A stretch of DNA of 7,164 nucleotides from Omnitrophica WOR_2 bacterium RIFCSPHIGHO2_02_FULL_67_20 (GTDB lineage Bacteria > Omnitrophota > Gorgyraeia > Aquiviventales > Aquiviventaceae): contig MHGT01000016.1 of NCBI GenBank assembly GCA_001805695.1, positions 1 through 7,164 of the forward strand. Direction: 5' to 3'. The notes under the pieces were generated by a model. That model was not told the DNA's origin, ran no database searches, and worked only from the letters and a program-made list of their open reading frames with translations. The position numbers and the translations under genes were made by a program. This document shows positions 5,969 through 7,164 of this stretch, piece by piece; position 1 is the first letter of the stretch; each line of letters starts with the position of its first letter.

Positions 5969-6778
5969 TCAGTAGCGCTCGATCTGGCGGAGGAGGCAGT
6001 AGACGAGGCGGTCGCGGACGAGCAGCTTCACGAGCGCCTGGCGCAGCGCGCCCTGAAGGGCGTCCAGCGGACAGCCGACCGCGTCGGCGGAGGCGGCTTC
6101 GGTGCAGAAGCGGAGGAAGTAGGCGTCGACCGTCCGCTGCTCGAGCTCCGGGAGCCGCAGCAGCGTCGTGTGCACGAGCGCGTGATGGAAATCGTTGAGG
6201 AACTGGTACGGCACGCAGCGGAGGTAGCTGTACGGGGTCAAGCTGCGCTGGCGCGGGTCGGGCGGCTGCTCCAGCCGGCGGTACGCCTCCACGATGAACG
6301 GCCACAGCCGCTGCCGCAGCCACTGGCTCAGCGACGGAGCGGCGGGCTGCCGGGCGAACTCGAACACGCAGCCGCGGAAGATCGCATGGACTATCCGCGA
6401 GTAGTCCTGGTAGGTGACCGCGCGGTAATCGCCCCGGATGCCGGCTCGCGGCTCGCCCTGCCGCGGCACGAACCGGCAGCCCTCGGTCGAGAGCAGGTAG
6501 TCCCAGCAGGCGGTGGTCCAGGCGAAGAGGGGCTGGAACTCGGTGACGAGGAGCTGGTAGTCGAGCCCCAGCGCGCCGTGGGGCTCAGCCTGCTGCTGTC
6601 GCTGGAGCCGGGCGACGAGCGCTTCCACGTGGGGCAGCTTGCCGCGCTGGAGCGCCTGGAGGGGCGGCTGGTCGAAGATCTGCGGCAGGGCGATCTCGAG
6701 GGCGGGCTCGTCTTGGACGTAGACCGTCCTGTCGGCGTGGGCTTGCAGCAGGGGTTCGCCGAGCTGGAGTTCGATCAT
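5969..6778 (-). CDS. Unrecognised protein, 269 residues
   Basis: I do not recognise the family. Starting at ATG 6778 the product begins MIELQLGEPLLQAHADRTVY and ends LVYCLLRQIERY. A TTG at 6817 would add 13 residues but would overlap the divergent gene's start. There is no signal peptide or clear membrane span. The protein is helix-rich and rich in Gln, Arg and aromatic residues (YDY-, FHH- and YLRC-like patches), suggesting a soluble globular cytoplasmic protein. It has seven or so Cys residues but no CxxC pair. This frame rather than the plus-strand frame opposite it (5960-6790) is taken as real, because it has natural aromatic and hydrophobic content while the opposite one is a Glu/Arg/Val-rich shadow. 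The ribosome binding site is weak. Its 3' end abuts the CACAG repeats, and I see no terminator there. Confidence 0.75.
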   Translation of the reverse strand: MIELQLGEPLLQAHADRTVYVQDEPALEIALPQIFDQPPLQALQRGKLPHVEALVARLQRQQQAEPHGALGLDYQLLVTEFQPLFAWTTACWDYLLSTEGCRFVPRQGEPRAGIRGDYRAVTYQDYSRIVHAIFRGCVFEFARQPAAPSLSQWLRQRLWPFIVEAYRRLEQPPDPRQRSLTPYSYLRCVPYQFLNDFHHALVHTTLLRLPELEQRTVDAYFLRFCTEAASADAVGCPLDALQGALRQALVKLLVRDRLVYCLLRQIERY

Positions 6779-6816
6779 CTCAGCCGCTAGTCTAGCATAA
6801 GGGACCGTTGGCGACA

Positions 6817-7164
6817 ATGCAGTGGCTGGTGCTGGGCGCGGGGGCCGTGTGGCTCCTCGCGCTCTGGTCGGCGCTGGGCATCCTGCGCGGGCCGGGAGTG
6901 CTGCGCCGCGCGCGCAAGCTGGTGGATACCGCCGTGTGCGTCGTGCTGGGCGGGCTCCTGGTCGGCGTCCTGATCCTCCTGCGGGCGTTCCTGGCGTTCT
7001 CCGGAGAGACCCTGGTGGCCGAGGTCAGGACGCGCCGGCTCTCGCCGACGGAGTTTGAGCTGACGTACACTCCTGCCCGCGCCGCCTCCGGCCGGACGAT
7101 GGCGCTGCGGGGAGACCAGTGGGCGGTCAGCGGCGGCCTCGTGAAGTGGCACCCGTGGCTGACG
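6817..7164 (+). CDS. Membrane protein, 3' end outside the window
   Basis: An ATG at 6817 opens a frame with no stop to the window edge (116 codons). It starts MQWLVLGAGAVWLLALWSAL (first hydrophobic helix) and has a second helix, VVLGGLLVGVLILLRAFLAF, at about 47-67. An extramembrane part follows, with ELTYTPARAASGRTMALRGDQWAVSGGLVKWHPWL, so a small two-helix N terminus carries a beta-rich soluble domain. The GDQW...LVKWHPWL pattern reminds me of proteobacterial hypothetical proteins sometimes labelled multidrug transporter, but I am not certain. AAGGGA (6799-6804) is 12 bases upstream, further than usual, and an in-frame TTG at 6808 is an alternative start. It is divergent from the unrecognised gene, with 38 bases between their starts. 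Confidence 0.65.
   Translation, partial: MQWLVLGAGAVWLLALWSALGILRGPGVLRRARKLVDTAVCVVLGGLLVGVLILLRAFLAFSGETLVAEVRTRRLSPTEFELTYTPARAASGRTMALRGDQWAVSGGLVKWHPWLT

Noticed and set aside
5960..6790. Long plus-strand frame (276 codons) opposite the unrecognised minus-strand gene
   Set aside because: Its product is Glu/Arg/Val-rich with few aromatic residues and no domain, typical of an antisense shadow in GC-rich DNA. The minus-strand frame has natural composition.

Overview
This is a GC-rich window from an aerobic, probably Gram-negative bacterium. Two predicted exported proteins (a Cu/Zn superoxide dismutase and a YceI protein with Sec leaders) imply a periplasm. The eukaryote-like thioredoxin reductase, the short heme-copper oxidase subunit III with a small subunit IV, and the scattered CACAGAGACACAGA-type intergenic repeats make me think of an uncultured Nitrospirota, Methylomirabilota or Rokubacteria-like lineage. 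That placement is an impression from memory and was not tested.

Layout. Positions 1-260 hold a palindromic intergenic repeat cut by the window edge, a possible 33-residue very basic protein with a strong ribosome binding site, and a GGTTCAGGGTT hairpin. Positions 261-1885 hold trxB overlapping a TVP38/DedA-like membrane protein gene. Positions 1909-3043 hold sodC bracketed by two identical 111-bp palindromic elements. The 3' half of sodC is followed by an exact 319-bp tandem duplication, which leaves a headless second sodC copy. Positions 3059-4736 hold a promoter, a yceI gene and the genes for cytochrome oxidase subunits III and IV, closed by a perfect terminator hairpin at 4759-4784. Positions 4809-5789 hold a minus-strand acyl-lipid/acyl-CoA desaturase with its own promoter. 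Positions 5801-5911 hold a third, diverged and inverted 111-bp element, followed by CACAG-type direct repeats. Positions 5969-6778 hold an unrecognised minus-strand gene. A membrane protein gene starts at 6817 and runs off the right edge.

The best signal in the window is the 111-bp element family. There are three copies, with terminal inverted repeats GGTAGTG/CACTACC. Two copies have perfect 8-bp target-site duplications and one has a 7-of-8 match. All three are the same length. The diverged copy keeps the hairpin through compensatory base changes. In all three cases the same end of the element faces the 5' end of the next gene, twice directly upstream of a recognisable -35 box. This looks like a non-autonomous, structure-conserved transposable element (MITE) that may influence transcription. 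No transposase is visible here.

Most recognisable genes concern oxygen: thiol redox (TrxB), superoxide removal (SodC), O2 reduction (oxidase subunits III and IV) and O2-dependent desaturation. They lie in several transcription units, so a common regulon is only a possibility.
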